From an uncultured Roseicyclus sp. (lineage in GTDB: Bacteria > Pseudomonadota > Alphaproteobacteria > Rhodobacterales > Rhodobacteraceae), in NCBI GenBank assembly GCA_947489665.1, contig CANLEH010000006.1, positions 124,001-188,000 of the forward strand: 64,000 nt of DNA. Reading direction: 5' to 3'. Both the position numbers and the translations under genes were made by a program. The notes under the pieces are model-generated. The model was not told where the DNA came from. It did not search any database and was given only the letters and a program-made list of their open reading frames with translations. Shown piece by piece: positions 15,431 through 24,198 of the stretch (within the stretch, counting starts at the first letter, position 1; each line of letters opens with the position of its first letter).

Positions 15431-16372
15431 ATGACCCGCGCATTCGTATTTCCCGGCCAAGGGGCGCAAACCATCGGAATGGGCCGCGATCTTGCCGATG
15501 CCTACCCTGACGCACGCGCCGTCTTTGATGAGGTTGATGCAGCGCTGGGAGAGAAGCTTTCCACGCTGATCTGGGAAGGTGAGATCGAGACGCTGACCCT
15601 GACCCGCAATGCACAGCCCGCCTTGATGGCAACATCCATGGCTGCCATGGCGGCCTTGAAGGCCGAGGGAGTAGAGGTGACGGCGGCGGATTTTGTGGCC
15701 GGTCATTCCTTGGGCGAATACTCCGCATTATGTGCAACCGGCGCGCTGAGCCTGGCCGACGCCGCGCGCCTTTTGCGGTTGCGCGGCGAGGCGATGCAGG
15801 CGGCGGTTCCAGCAGGCGAAGGGGCCATGGCGGCCGTCCTTGGCCTTGATTTTGAGGCTGTGACTGCGGTGGCCCAAGAGGCCGCGCAGGGCGAGGTTTG
15901 CGAAGCGGCCAATGACAATGACCCGGCGCAGGTCGTGATTTCCGGCCATAAAGCGGCGGTTGAACGGGCCACGGTGATCGCCAAGGAAAGGGGTGCCAAG
16001 CGGGCGCTCCTTTTGCCGGTTTCCGCCCCGTTCCATTGCGCCTTGATGCAACCTGCTGCCGATGCGATGGCTGAAGCCTTGAGCCAGGTCGACTTGCAGG
16101 CCCCGATCGTGCCGCTGGTGGGCAATGTCATCGCACGCGCCGAAAGCTCGGCCATGCTGATCCGCAATCATCTGGTTGATCAGGTCACGGGCCGGGTCCG
16201 CTGGCGCGAGAGTGTGGCGTGGATGGTGGCCGAAGGTGTCACCGAATTCTACGAAATTGGTGCGGGCAAGGCTTTGTCCGGCATGATCAAACGGATCGAG
16301 CGCGCCGCAACCACGGCAGCGGTAGGTTCGGCCGACGACGTGCGGGCTGCGGCTGCGGCCATCAACGGCTGA
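15431..16372 (+). CDS. fabD: Malonyl-CoA:ACP transacylase
   Basis: A 313-residue enzyme. FVFPGQGAQTIGMG at the N-terminus and the nucleophile-elbow motif GHSLGEYSAL with catalytic Ser are diagnostic, and the FHCALM motif carries the catalytic His. It moves malonyl from CoA to acyl carrier protein to start fatty-acid elongation in the cytoplasm. The ATG at 15431 follows an AGGAGC ribosome binding site; residues upstream of it are not conserved. First gene of a fab cluster: fabG follows after 31 bp, then acpP and fabF. Confidence 0.97.
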   Translation: MTRAFVFPGQGAQTIGMGRDLADAYPDARAVFDEVDAALGEKLSTLIWEGEIETLTLTRNAQPALMATSMAAMAALKAEGVEVTAADFVAGHSLGEYSALCATGALSLADAARLLRLRGEAMQAAVPAGEGAMAAVLGLDFEAVTAVAQEAAQGEVCEAANDNDPAQVVISGHKAAVERATVIAKERGAKRALLLPVSAPFHCALMQPAADAMAEALSQVDLQAPIVPLVGNVIARAESSAMLIRNHLVDQVTGRVRWRESVAWMVAEGVTEFYEIGAGKALSGMIKRIERAATTAAVGSADDVRAAAAAING

Positions 16373-16403
16373 GCGATAAAAACACAGACTGAGGGGGAGA
16401 GAC

Positions 16404-17141
16404 ATGACCGATCTGACAGGAAAAGCGGCCCTGGTGACAGGCGCCTCGGGCGGCATCGGCGCAGAAATTGCGCGCGCCTTGCATGGGGCTGGCGCGATTG
16501 TGGGCTTGTCGGGCACGCGGGTGGAGCCGTTGGAGGCGTTGGCTTCTGAGCTGGTGGAGCGCGCACATGTCTTGCCCTGCAATCTGAGCGATGCGGATGC
16601 GGTGGATGCGCTGCCGAAAGAGGCCGCAACGGCTATGGGATCGCTTGATATTCTGGTCAACAATGCGGGCATCACGCGCGACAATCTGTTCATGCGTATG
16701 TCGGACGAAGAATGGCAAAGCGTTCTGGATGTGAACCTGACCTCGACCATGCGGCTTTGCCGGGGCGCTCTGCGCGGCATGATGAAAGCGCGTTGGGGCC
16801 GGATCGTGAATATCTCAAGCGTTGTGGGGGCCACGGGGAATCCGGGGCAGGGGAACTACGCGGCGTCGAAAGCGGGCATGGTGGGCATGTCGAAAAGCCT
16901 AGCCTATGAGGTCGCCAGCCGTGGAATCACCGTAAACTGTGTTGCACCGGGCTTCATCGAGACGGCCATGACCGACAAACTGACGGATGATCAGAAATCC
17001 AAGATCCTGACGCAGATTCCGGCCGGTCGCATGGGCACACCCGCGGAAATCGCCGCTGCGACGCTGTTTCTGGCCAGCCCTGAGGCAGGCTACCTGACTG
17101 GCACCACGCTGCATGTGAACGGCGGTATGGCGATGCTGTAG
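16404..17141 (+). CDS. fabG: 3-oxoacyl-ACP reductase
   Basis: A 245-residue short-chain dehydrogenase: TGASGGIG for NADPH binding at residue 13, NNAG, the catalytic Ser in NISS, YAASK (Tyr-x3-Lys) and the C-terminal NGGMAML. It reduces 3-oxoacyl-ACP to 3-hydroxyacyl-ACP in each elongation cycle. Position between fabD and acpP supports FabG rather than another SDR. A GGGGGAGAGAC ribosome binding site precedes the ATG. Confidence 0.97.
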   Translation: MTDLTGKAALVTGASGGIGAEIARALHGAGAIVGLSGTRVEPLEALASELVERAHVLPCNLSDADAVDALPKEAATAMGSLDILVNNAGITRDNLFMRMSDEEWQSVLDVNLTSTMRLCRGALRGMMKARWGRIVNISSVVGATGNPGQGNYAASKAGMVGMSKSLAYEVASRGITVNCVAPGFIETAMTDKLTDDQKSKILTQIPAGRMGTPAEIAAATLFLASPEAGYLTGTTLHVNGGMAML

Positions 17142-17356
17142 CGCGCTTTCCGCTACGTCAGAAAGCCACGCGCAAGGCATGGACATGGGCGAAACTTGTG
17201 TTATAGGCGGCGCGAGAATTGCCGGGGGGCTTGTTCCACCGGTCGGGCCAGACCACCTGTTATTGGTGTGATGGCACATTGAGCGGCCGGAACGGCAGTA
17301 CTGAAACGAGGGCACCCGGCACGGGCGGAACCCTGAAAGACCATGAGGACCTGAAA

Positions 17357-17590
17357 ATGAGCGACATCGCAGATCGCGTGAAGAAGATCGTTGTTGAGCA
17401 CCTGAGCGTTGACGAGGACAAAGTGACGGAAGCCGCGTCGTTCATCGACGACCTGGGCGCAGACTCGCTGGATACGGTTGAGCTGGTCATGGCTTTTGAG
17501 GAAGAGTTCGGCATCGAGATCCCCGATGACGCCGCCGAGACCATCCAGACGTTTGGCGACGCGGTGAAGTTCATCAACGAAGCCCAGTAA
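17357..17590 (+). CDS. acpP: Acyl carrier protein
   Basis: A 77-residue acidic protein with the phosphopantetheine attachment motif [10 protein letters not shown] (the Ser). [16 protein letters not shown] is the normal start, preferred over an in-frame extension to 17219. It carries growing acyl chains among the Fab enzymes encoded around it. About 215 bp separate it from fabG, so it probably has its own promoter, and a terminator follows; both fit its usual high expression. Confidence 0.98.
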   Translation: MSDIADRVKKIVVEHLSVDEDKVTEAASFIDDLGADSLDTVELVMAFEEEFGIEIPDDAAETIQTFGDAVKFINEAQ

Positions 17591-17611
17591 TCGGGTCTTT
17601 TGGCAAAATTG

Positions 17612-17645
17612 GCGGCGGCGCGGAGAAATCCCGCCGCCGCTTTTG
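17612..17645 (+). terminator. Rho-independent terminator of acpP
   Basis: A 9-bp GC-only stem (17612-17620 with 17632-17640), 11-base loop, followed by TTTT. Confidence 0.8.
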
Positions 17646-17654
17646 CATTTCCGG

Positions 17655-17712
17655 GGGCGGGGGAGACGCTTGTGCCATGGCACGTCGCCCCTCCCACCGT
17701 CCCGTAAGGCAA
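17655..17712. repeat. Intergenic repeat, copy 1 (before fabF)
   Basis: GGGGGAGACGCT, a variable palindromic centre, then CGCCCCTCCCACCGTCCCGTAAGG. A similar element in the same orientation is at 20233-20305, after mltG. Confidence 0.6.
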
Positions 17713-17798
17713 TGCTTTGCCGGTGGCGGGAGCGGGGATTGCGCCGGGGCGGCGCTTTCCGGTAATTGAAGCGCAACGAAAATCGCGGGGGCCGAATA

Positions 17799-19058
17799 AT
17801 GCGTCGAGTGGTTGTGACAGGTTTGGGGTTGGTGACACCCCTGGCATGTGGTGTTGAGAAGACATGGGAGCGGCTTTTGGCAGGCCAATCGGGGGCCGGG
17901 CCGATCACGCGGTTCGACGCCGAAGGATTCGGAACCACTTATGCCTGCGAATTGCCACGGGGCGATGGATCGGACGGGACCTTCAACCCGGACGATTGGA
18001 TGGAGCCCAAGGAACAGCGCAAGGTCGACGACTTCATCCTGTACGGAGTGGCTGCAGCAGATCAGGCGATTGCCGATGCGGGCTGGACGCCGGAAGACCT
18101 TGAGAGCCTTGAGCGCACTGGGTGCCTGATTGGGGCCGGTATTGGCGGGCTTTCTTCCATTGCCGATACGTCGATTACTTTGAACGAGCGCGGGCCACGG
18201 CGGGTATCTCCGTTCTTTGTGCCGGGCGCGTTGATCAACCTGATCTCGGGTCAGGTCTCGATCCGCTATGGCTATAAGGGTCCGAACCATTCCGTTGTGA
18301 CAGCCTGCTCGACAGGTGCCCATGCGATCGGGGATGCGGCGCGATTGATTGCGCTGGACGATGCGGATGTGATGATTGCGGGTGGGGCGGAAAGCCCGAT
18401 CTGCGCGATCGGGATTGCCGGGTTCAATGCGTGCAAGGCGCTTTCGACCAAACGCGCGGATGAGCCGGAGAAGGCCTCTCGCCCGTGGGATGCGGACAGC
18501 GACGGCTTTGTGATGGGCGAGGGCGCGGGCATGGTTGTGCTGGAAGAATATGAGCACGCCAAGGCCCGTGGAGCGAAGATCTATGCTGAAATTCTGGGCT
18601 ACGGCCTGTCGGGCGACGCGCATCACATCACTGCGCCTCCGCCGGACCATGAGGGTGCAGAGCGGGCGATGCGCGCGGCGTTGAAGCGCGCGGGCTTGCA
18701 GTCGAGTGACATCGACTACGTGAATGCTCATGGCACGTCGACCATGGCCGATACGATCGAACTGGGTGCGGTTGAGCGTTTGATGGGCGACCATGCGAAG
18801 AACGTGCGCATGTCTTCGACCAAATCCATGACAGGGCATTTGCTGGGCGCTGCCGGTGCGATTGAGGCGATCTTCTCGATTCTCGCGATCCGGGACAATG
18901 TGGCGCCTCCGACAATCAACTTGGACAACCCGGCGGCTGAGACCGAGATCAACCTCTGTGCCAATGCCAAGCAGGAGGGGGAGATTCGGATCGCGCAGTC
19001 GAACTCTTTCGGGTTTGGCGGGACCAATGCCTGCCTGATCATGGGCCAGGTGGAGTAA
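17799..19058 (+). CDS. fabF: 3-oxoacyl-ACP synthase II (beta-ketoacyl-ACP synthase)
   Basis: A 419-residue condensing enzyme. The thiolase-fold triad is present: Cys in TACSTGAHAIG, His in NAHGTSTMAD and His in GHLLGAAGAIEA. It condenses malonyl-ACP with acyl-ACP, with a role in elongating C16 to C18 unsaturated chains. MRRVVVTGLGLVTP at 17799 is the standard N-terminus. It is followed by mltG 7 bp later and is distinct from fabB at 29731. Confidence 0.97.
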   Translation: MRRVVVTGLGLVTPLACGVEKTWERLLAGQSGAGPITRFDAEGFGTTYACELPRGDGSDGTFNPDDWMEPKEQRKVDDFILYGVAAADQAIADAGWTPEDLESLERTGCLIGAGIGGLSSIADTSITLNERGPRRVSPFFVPGALINLISGQVSIRYGYKGPNHSVVTACSTGAHAIGDAARLIALDDADVMIAGGAESPICAIGIAGFNACKALSTKRADEPEKASRPWDADSDGFVMGEGAGMVVLEEYEHAKARGAKIYAEILGYGLSGDAHHITAPPPDHEGAERAMRAALKRAGLQSSDIDYVNAHGTSTMADTIELGAVERLMGDHAKNVRMSSTKSMTGHLLGAAGAIEAIFSILAIRDNVAPPTINLDNPAAETEINLCANAKQEGEIRIAQSNSFGFGGTNACLIMGQVE

Positions 19059-19065
19059 CCCGCAA

Positions 19066-20226
19066 ATGTGGAAACACATCGCCGCGAACGGCATGTCCTT
19101 CCTGATCGTCGCGTTGATCGCGGCGGCGGCGGCTTTGGGCTGGGGCAAGAACCAGTGGGATGCGGCGGGGCCGTCGGAGACCGCCGCTTTTTTCGAGGTT
19201 GAGCAAGGCGACACGCTAGGCGAAGTCTCGGAACGGTTGGAAGCGGCGGGTGTGATCCGCTCGGCTGCCATCTTCCGCGTTGGTGTGCGGGCCGCGGACC
19301 GGTCTGGTGATTTGCGGTTCGGGAATTACGAGATCCCGGCCGGGGCCACGATGGAAGAGGTGCTGGACATTGTGACGGCTGGTGGGCCGTCCTCGTTCCG
19401 CTACCGCGCAACTTATGTGCTGCGCAACTCAGGCTCAGGCCAGTTGCGTTTGAGTGAGCGTGTGCCGGGCACGGGTGAGGTCGAAGAGATCGCGCGGTTC
19501 TCCTATGAAGACGGTATTCCGGAGGAATATGCGGCACTTCTGGAGCAAGAGGTGCCGATGATCTACCGGCTGGTCATCCCGGAAGGACTGACAAGCTGGC
19601 AGGTGGTGCAGGGGCTTTTGGCGGCGGATTTCCTGGATGGCGAGATCCCCGATATTCCCGCCGAGGGCATGCTGGCGCCCGCAACGATCGAAGTGAACCG
19701 TGGTGAAGACCGGATGGAACTAATCGCGGAGATGCAGGCGGCGCAGGAACGTATCCTTGCGGAGGCATGGGAGAACCGGGCGCCGGGCCTGCCGATTTCC
19801 ACACCGGAAGAGGCGCTGATCCTGGCCTCCATCATCGAGAAGGAAACTTCTGTACCGGAGGAGCGGGGGCGGGTGGCCTCCGTCTTTATAAACCGTCTGA
19901 ACACCGGCATGCGGCTGCAGACAGACCCTACGGTGATATACGGCGTGACGAACGGCCGGGGTATTCTGGGCCGTGGTTTGCGGCAGTCTGAGCTGCGGGG
20001 TGAGACGCCATGGAATACCTACGTCATCGACGGCCTGCCGCCGACGCCGATTGCGAATCCGGGCGCGGACGCCATTCGGGCCGCGCTCAACCCGGATGAG
20101 ACGGACTTCATCTTCTTCGTGGCCGACGGCACGGGTGGCCATGCCTTTGCGGTGACTTTGGAAGAGCACAACCGCAATGTTGCCCGCTGGCGCGAAATTG
20201 AGGCGGAACGCAACGACGGGAACTGA
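19066..20226 (+). CDS. mltG: Endolytic murein transglycosylase (YceG family)
   Basis: A 386-residue inner-membrane protein with one N-terminal transmembrane helix (about 8-25), a LysM-like region (FFEVEQGDTLGEVSERL) and the catalytic YceG domain. The catalytic Glu lies in ASIIEKETSVPEERGRVASVF, and LQTDPTVIYG and the NPGADAIRAAL segment are typical. It cuts nascent peptidoglycan strands in the periplasm. It follows fabF closely and is probably cotranscribed; fabF-mltG before a GTA cluster is a known Rhodobacterales order. Confidence 0.96.
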   Translation: MWKHIAANGMSFLIVALIAAAAALGWGKNQWDAAGPSETAAFFEVEQGDTLGEVSERLEAAGVIRSAAIFRVGVRAADRSGDLRFGNYEIPAGATMEEVLDIVTAGGPSSFRYRATYVLRNSGSGQLRLSERVPGTGEVEEIARFSYEDGIPEEYAALLEQEVPMIYRLVIPEGLTSWQVVQGLLAADFLDGEIPDIPAEGMLAPATIEVNRGEDRMELIAEMQAAQERILAEAWENRAPGLPISTPEEALILASIIEKETSVPEERGRVASVFINRLNTGMRLQTDPTVIYGVTNGRGILGRGLRQSELRGETPWNTYVIDGLPPTPIANPGADAIRAALNPDETDFIFFVADGTGGHAFAVTLEEHNRNVARWREIEAERNDGN

Positions 20227-20232
20227 CGAGCA

Positions 20233-20305
20233 CGGGGGAGACGCTGGTCCACGTGTTTTGCAGGCGCAAAACGCGCGGACCTCGCCCCTCCCGCCGTCCC
20301 GCAGG
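20233..20305. repeat. Intergenic repeat, copy 2 (after mltG)
   Basis: GGGGGAGACGCTGGTCC, a palindromic centre, then CTCGCCCCTCCCGCCGTCCC, resembling copy 1 at 17655-17712 in the same orientation. The two copies bracket fabF-mltG. Confidence 0.6.
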
Positions 20306-20433
20306 GTGTTTTGATGGCCTGCGCTGCATATTGGGCTGCTATTGTATTTACATATTTGTGGAACAAAGAAGGGCGTGTGCCTGGCTTTGAGCTGCCGCTG
20401 GGTGTTGATTTTGCTGCGGAAAACGTGATCTGG

Positions 20434-20448
20434 TTAATGATTGGTTAG
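20434..20448. promoter_or_regulatory. CtrA-like box upstream of the GTA remnant
   Basis: TTAA-TGATTGG-TTAG, one base from the CtrA consensus TTAA-N7-TTAA. CtrA is known to be required for GTA expression in Rhodobacter, so a retained site here would fit, although direct binding there is debated. Confidence 0.4.
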
Positions 20449-20544
20449 CGCGCGGTGCGCCCGTTAACCAACTGAAAACACAAAACTTCTTGACCGACCG
20501 AACGGTCCATGGCACCTCTTTAGGCACGCTGGAAGATGTGGGTC

Positions 20545-20583
20545 AACGGCCCGGGGGTAGCTGCCCTCGACGGCCGTTTTTTT
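20545..20583 (+). terminator. Strong hairpin with T-run upstream of GTA remnant
   Basis: AACGGCC pairs with GGCCGTT around an inner GC stem, followed by seven T residues. It lies 96 bp before the first GTA ORF, so it either ends transcription from mltG or belongs to a short leader or small RNA transcript. Confidence 0.75.
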
Positions 20584-20678
20584 GTGCCGAGTGAGCCGGT
20601 GTCGCAAGACGCCGTCGGTTACAGGATCGATGCCCGCATTCTGCTCGTGCCCGAGAGGTGATCTACGGACACGGGGTA

Positions 20679-21044
20679 ATGACCATGGAAGATATGATTG
20701 AACGTGAGGTCGGTCCTTCTGAGGACCGGGCTGAAATGCTTGTGGATGATGCACAGGACGTCTTTGACCGGGCTGTGCGGGTCCTGCGGCAAAGCTGTGA
20801 CACCCTTGAAGCTGTTGGCGAAGTGAGTGCCGCCGAGATCCTCAAGGATGTACGCGCGATGAATTCCGCGCTTCAGCACACGTTGGAGATGCGGGAGAAG
20901 GCACGTGAAGCAGGAAGTAAACGGTTCGGCGCACATGGCGCAGGGCAACTCGACCTTGGAGCAGCCCGAGCTGAGATCGGGCTCCGGCTTGCTTGCCTCC
21001 GCGACGCCGTCGCAGGAAATGGCGTTTCTGGAGAGCCTGGATGA
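20679..21044 (+). CDS. GTA gene 1-like protein (small-terminase-position)
   Basis: About 121 residues from ATG 20679. The chain is helical and acidic, with RAVRVLRQSCDTLEAVGE and a C-terminal LDLGAARAEIGLRLACLRDA segment, which I recognise as like the first ORF of the RcGTA-type gene transfer agent cluster. It sits directly before a terminase-derived ORF and after fabF-mltG, the normal GTA position. Its stop overlaps the next ORF by 26 bp if that starts at 21019. The assignment rests on context and general resemblance. It is probably a relic, given the state of the rest of the cluster. Confidence 0.7.
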   Translation: MTMEDMIEREVGPSEDRAEMLVDDAQDVFDRAVRVLRQSCDTLEAVGEVSAAEILKDVRAMNSALQHTLEMREKAREAGSKRFGAHGAGQLDLGAARAEIGLRLACLRDAVAGNGVSGEPG

Positions 21045-23400
21045 CAATGCGTTGGCAGCCTTGCCCTGGATTTTCGAGTTCTGGGCTCTGCCACACCAAC
21101 TGCCGCCATCGGGGGATTGGCGCACCTGGGTCGTGCTGGGTGGTCGGGGCGCGGGCAAGACGCGCGCCGGGGCAGAATGGGTCCGGTCGATGGTGGAGGG
21201 GGACACGCCCGACGCTCCCGGCCGGGCCCGCCGGGTGGCATTGATCGGGGAGACCTATGATCAGGCATTGGCCGTTATGGTTAAGGGCGAGAGCGGGTTG
21301 ATTGCCTGCTCTCCGCCTGACCGGGTGCCACGTTGGGTGGCCGGCGAGCGGATGTTGGTTTGGCCGAACGGGGCAGAGGCGCGGCTTTATTCCTCTCATG
21401 ATCCGGAGGCGCTGCGGGGGCCGCAATTTGACCTAGCCTGGTCGGATGAGTTCGGCTGCGCGGCCATCGACAAGGGGACGAACCAGCCCAACACATTCCT
21501 TGATCCGAAAAGCTCTGAGAGCAAAATACCGTATTTCTCCAACGGACGCCGGGACGATCTGATTCAAGCGCAATACCTGCGCGCTATCATGGATTACTGG
21601 GCAGAAGAGGGCAGAAACCCTCAGTCAGATCAGTACGCTGGCCCAATGCTCGACCTGTCGCGCGCCCATGCCTGGGCTTGGGATGCACGGCCCTGGCCCG
21701 CCTTTCCAAACGATCTGGATCGGTGGACGGATGGGGTAAACTGGAAGCGGGGTCATTGGCTGACCGGACGGCTTGATGCGCAACCGCTTGATCTGGTGGT
21801 CGCCGAGATTTGCGAGCGCGCCGGGCTAACACATTACGATGTATCTGCCTTGCATGGGCTGGTGCGTGGCCATGTCTCTGCCCAGACCGAAACCGCACGT
21901 GCGCGCCTGCAATCGCTGATGATGGCCTATGGTTTCCAGGCGATTGAGCGCGATGGAAAGCTGGTTTTCCTGCCGTTGCCGGAGGTGCCGAACAAAGTGA
22001 TCGAGGCGCCCGGGACGGCGCGCGATGATGACGGCGAGGGTGGCTTCACACGGACCCGCGCGCCGGAGGCCGAAACGGTCGGCCGCCTGCGCATCGGTTT
22101 TGCCGAAGCGGAGGGAAGCTATGGTGACAAGGTCGCCGAAGCCGTGTTCCCAGGTGACGGTGCCGATCAAGTGAATGACGTGGATCTGCCGCTGGCCTTG
22201 ACCAGCGCAGAAGGCCAGGGGATGGCCGAACGTTGGTTGGCGGAAGGGCGCGTTGCACAAGACACGTTGCGCTTCGCGCTACCGCCCTCGGACCGTGCGT
22301 TGGGCGCAGGTGCGCTGATCGCCACGGAAGATGGCCATACATGGCGCGTCGACCGGGTCGAGGACCGCGGATACAGGCAAATCGAAGCCTCCCGCGTGGA
22401 ACCATCGACGGCCATCCCCTCGGACGAGGTGGAGGAGGTCAATCGGGTTGAGGCCTTTGTTCCTCCGCTTCCGGTGACGCCTGTTTTCATGGATTTGCCG
22501 CTTCTGACCGGCGATGAGGTCGAGCACGCCCCCCACCTTGCCGTCGCCGCAAGCCCTTGGCCGGGCAGTGCCGCGGTCTATTCCGCGCCGGGCAGTGATG
22601 GCTTCACGCTCAACAAGATCATCGAGCAGCCCGCGATTGTCGGCACGCTTCAATCGCCTTTGCTGAAACAGAAATCAGGCGTTTGGGACCGCTCTGGCAA
22701 TCTCAGGGTGGAGCTTGAGACCGGGGCGCTGTCTTCGGCCGAGATGGCCTCGGTTCTTGCGGGGGCCAATGCAGCCGCGATTGGCTCGGGCGAGGATGAT
22801 ATTTGGGAGGTGATCCAGTTCGCGGATGCAACCCTTGTGGGCCCTGGAACGTGGGACATCGGGATGCGCCTGCGCGGCCAACTCGGCACCGATGGTGTTA
22901 TGCCCGACGTCTGGCCTGAGGGTTCGGTTTTTGTGCTGTTGGATGCAGCAGTCACGCAGGTGGAGTTGCCGAGCTCCGCCCGTGGGTTGGTGCGCACATG
23001 GCGGGTCGGCCCCTCCCGACGGGCGGTCGATGATCCAAGCTATACGGAAGAGGTCGTTGCCTTTCAGGGCATTGGCTTGCGCCCCTACAGCCCGGTGCAC
23101 CTGCGCGCGCCCCGTGCCGGTGCCGAGCGGCAGATCAGCTGGATCCGCCGGTCGCGCATTGATGCCGACAGCTGGGACGGGACGGACGTGCCGTTGGGCG
23201 AGGCCTCTGAGCAGTACATTTTGCGGGTCGTGGATGCCGGAGCCATCCGGCGCGAAGAGATCCTGACCGCGCCCGTGTTCACCTACACCGATGCAATGCG
23301 CGCCGCTGACGGGACGCAAAGCACCTATTCCATCGAGGTTGCCCAGGTCTCCGAACGCTTCGGAGCGGGGCCAATTGCAAGGACCGAAATCAATGACTGA
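21019..23400 (+). CDS. In-frame fusion: GTA terminase large subunit N-terminus + GTA tail/host-specificity protein C-terminal half
   Basis: About 793 residues from ATG 21019; the frame is open from GTG 20905, but that would overlap gene 1 by 140 bp. Residues 1-145 are a phage-type terminase ATPase start: PWIFEFWALPHQLPP, Walker A GGRGAGKT (41-48), and Walker B-like FDLAWSDE (137-144). At about 145-147 the sequence changes abruptly to CAAIDKGTNQPNTF..DPKSSES, which I recognise as the middle of the GTA gene 15 (large tail/baseplate protein). It continues to that protein's normal C-terminus (QYILRVVDAGAIRREEI). The terminase nuclease domain and all intervening head and tail genes are missing. 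The frame is kept for about 650 codons after the join. It cannot act as a terminase; any function would be new. Confidence 0.85.
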   Translation: MAFLESLDDNALAALPWIFEFWALPHQLPPSGDWRTWVVLGGRGAGKTRAGAEWVRSMVEGDTPDAPGRARRVALIGETYDQALAVMVKGESGLIACSPPDRVPRWVAGERMLVWPNGAEARLYSSHDPEALRGPQFDLAWSDEFGCAAIDKGTNQPNTFLDPKSSESKIPYFSNGRRDDLIQAQYLRAIMDYWAEEGRNPQSDQYAGPMLDLSRAHAWAWDARPWPAFPNDLDRWTDGVNWKRGHWLTGRLDAQPLDLVVAEICERAGLTHYDVSALHGLVRGHVSAQTETARARLQSLMMAYGFQAIERDGKLVFLPLPEVPNKVIEAPGTARDDDGEGGFTRTRAPEAETVGRLRIGFAEAEGSYGDKVAEAVFPGDGADQVNDVDLPLALTSAEGQGMAERWLAEGRVAQDTLRFALPPSDRALGAGALIATEDGHTWRVDRVEDRGYRQIEASRVEPSTAIPSDEVEEVNRVEAFVPPLPVTPVFMDLPLLTGDEVEHAPHLAVAASPWPGSAAVYSAPGSDGFTLNKIIEQPAIVGTLQSPLLKQKSGVWDRSGNLRVELETGALSSAEMASVLAGANAAAIGSGEDDIWEVIQFADATLVGPGTWDIGMRLRGQLGTDGVMPDVWPEGSVFVLLDAAVTQVELPSSARGLVRTWRVGPSRRAVDDPSYTEEVVAFQGIGLRPYSPVHLRAPRAGAERQISWIRRSRIDADSWDGTDVPLGEASEQYILRVVDAGAIRREEILTAPVFTYTDAMRAADGTQSTYSIEVAQVSERFGAGPIARTEIND

Positions 23401-24100
23401 GACCGCAAACCTGGCCCTACCGCTGCTGGCTCCCGCGCAAGCGCAGAAGCATGTGACCGTGAATGAGGCGTTGGTTCGTCTGGATGGTGTGACGCAATTG
23501 CGCCTTTCCTCCGTGACCGAGACGGCGCCGCCCGCTGCCATTGATGGATTGGCCTATGCCGTGCCGGTTGGCGCGGTGAATGCTTGGGCCGGGCAGGAGG
23601 GGACCGTTGCCATTGCGTCGGGCGGTGGCTGGGTATTTGTGCCCCCATCCCGCGGATGGCAGGCGCTGGTGCTGGACGCCGGTGCATTGGCTATTTTCGA
23701 CGGCGCAGAGTGGCGCATCGGCGCCATGACGATGACCCCCAATGGGGCGTCCGTTGCGATGAAATCGGTTGAGGTTGATGTGAATCTGACAGCAGGGGCG
23801 AGCGTAACAACGCCAGTGCTTTTTCCCGCCCGTTCAATTTCTTACGGTGTGACGGGTCGCGTGATCACGGCGATCACAGGGGCCGTCTCCACGTGGGATC
23901 TCGGGATCACCGGTGATTTGCAGCGCTACGGCTCGGGCCTTGGCCTGCCGTTGAATTCCTGGGTCAATGGCCCCGGCGCGCCGCAGGTCTATTGGTCGCC
24001 CACGGCGCTTGAGATTACGGCACAGGGCGGCGATTTTGCGGGCGGTGCGATCCGTCTGGTCGCCCACTACGCCGAGCTGTCGCTGCCTGATCCTGTGTGA
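23393..24100 (+). CDS. DUF2793-family protein at the end of the GTA remnant
   Basis: 235 residues. ANLALPLLAPAQAQKHVTVNEAL at the N-terminus is the DUF2793 hallmark; the C-terminal part is beta-rich and ends RLVAHYAELSLPDP. Proteins with this domain are found at the end of Rhodobacterales GTA or phage tail clusters and may form fibres or spikes. The ATG overlaps the previous stop by 8 bp, so translation is probably coupled. The ORF is intact even though the structural genes before it are gone. Confidence 0.85.
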   Translation: MTETANLALPLLAPAQAQKHVTVNEALVRLDGVTQLRLSSVTETAPPAAIDGLAYAVPVGAVNAWAGQEGTVAIASGGGWVFVPPSRGWQALVLDAGALAIFDGAEWRIGAMTMTPNGASVAMKSVEVDVNLTAGASVTTPVLFPARSISYGVTGRVITAITGAVSTWDLGITGDLQRYGSGLGLPLNSWVNGPGAPQVYWSPTALEITAQGGDFAGGAIRLVAHYAELSLPDPV

Positions 24101-24198
24101 TCTGTCAGCTCAGCTAACATCCCTCACATTATCGTTGCATGGACCTTTGCGGGCCGCTGCCGTATTCTGGCAGAGACGGTTCGCAAAGGAGGCCAAAC

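Larger units (their letters stand above)
20227..20678. other. Long upstream region of the GTA remnant
   Basis: 452 bases without a gene. It holds an intergenic repeat (20233-20305), an AT-richer stretch with a CtrA-like box (20434-20448) and a strong terminator-like hairpin (20545-20583). The remaining 95 bases before the first ORF hold no other obvious site. Confidence 0.6.

Noticed and set aside
17574-19271. Minus-strand ORF of 565 codons opposite fabF
   Set aside because: Arg-rich, no motif, and fabF on the plus strand has all catalytic residues.
20545-20583. Hairpin before the GTA remnant as a riboswitch
   Set aside because: No conserved aptamer architecture visible; a simple strong terminator stem explains it.
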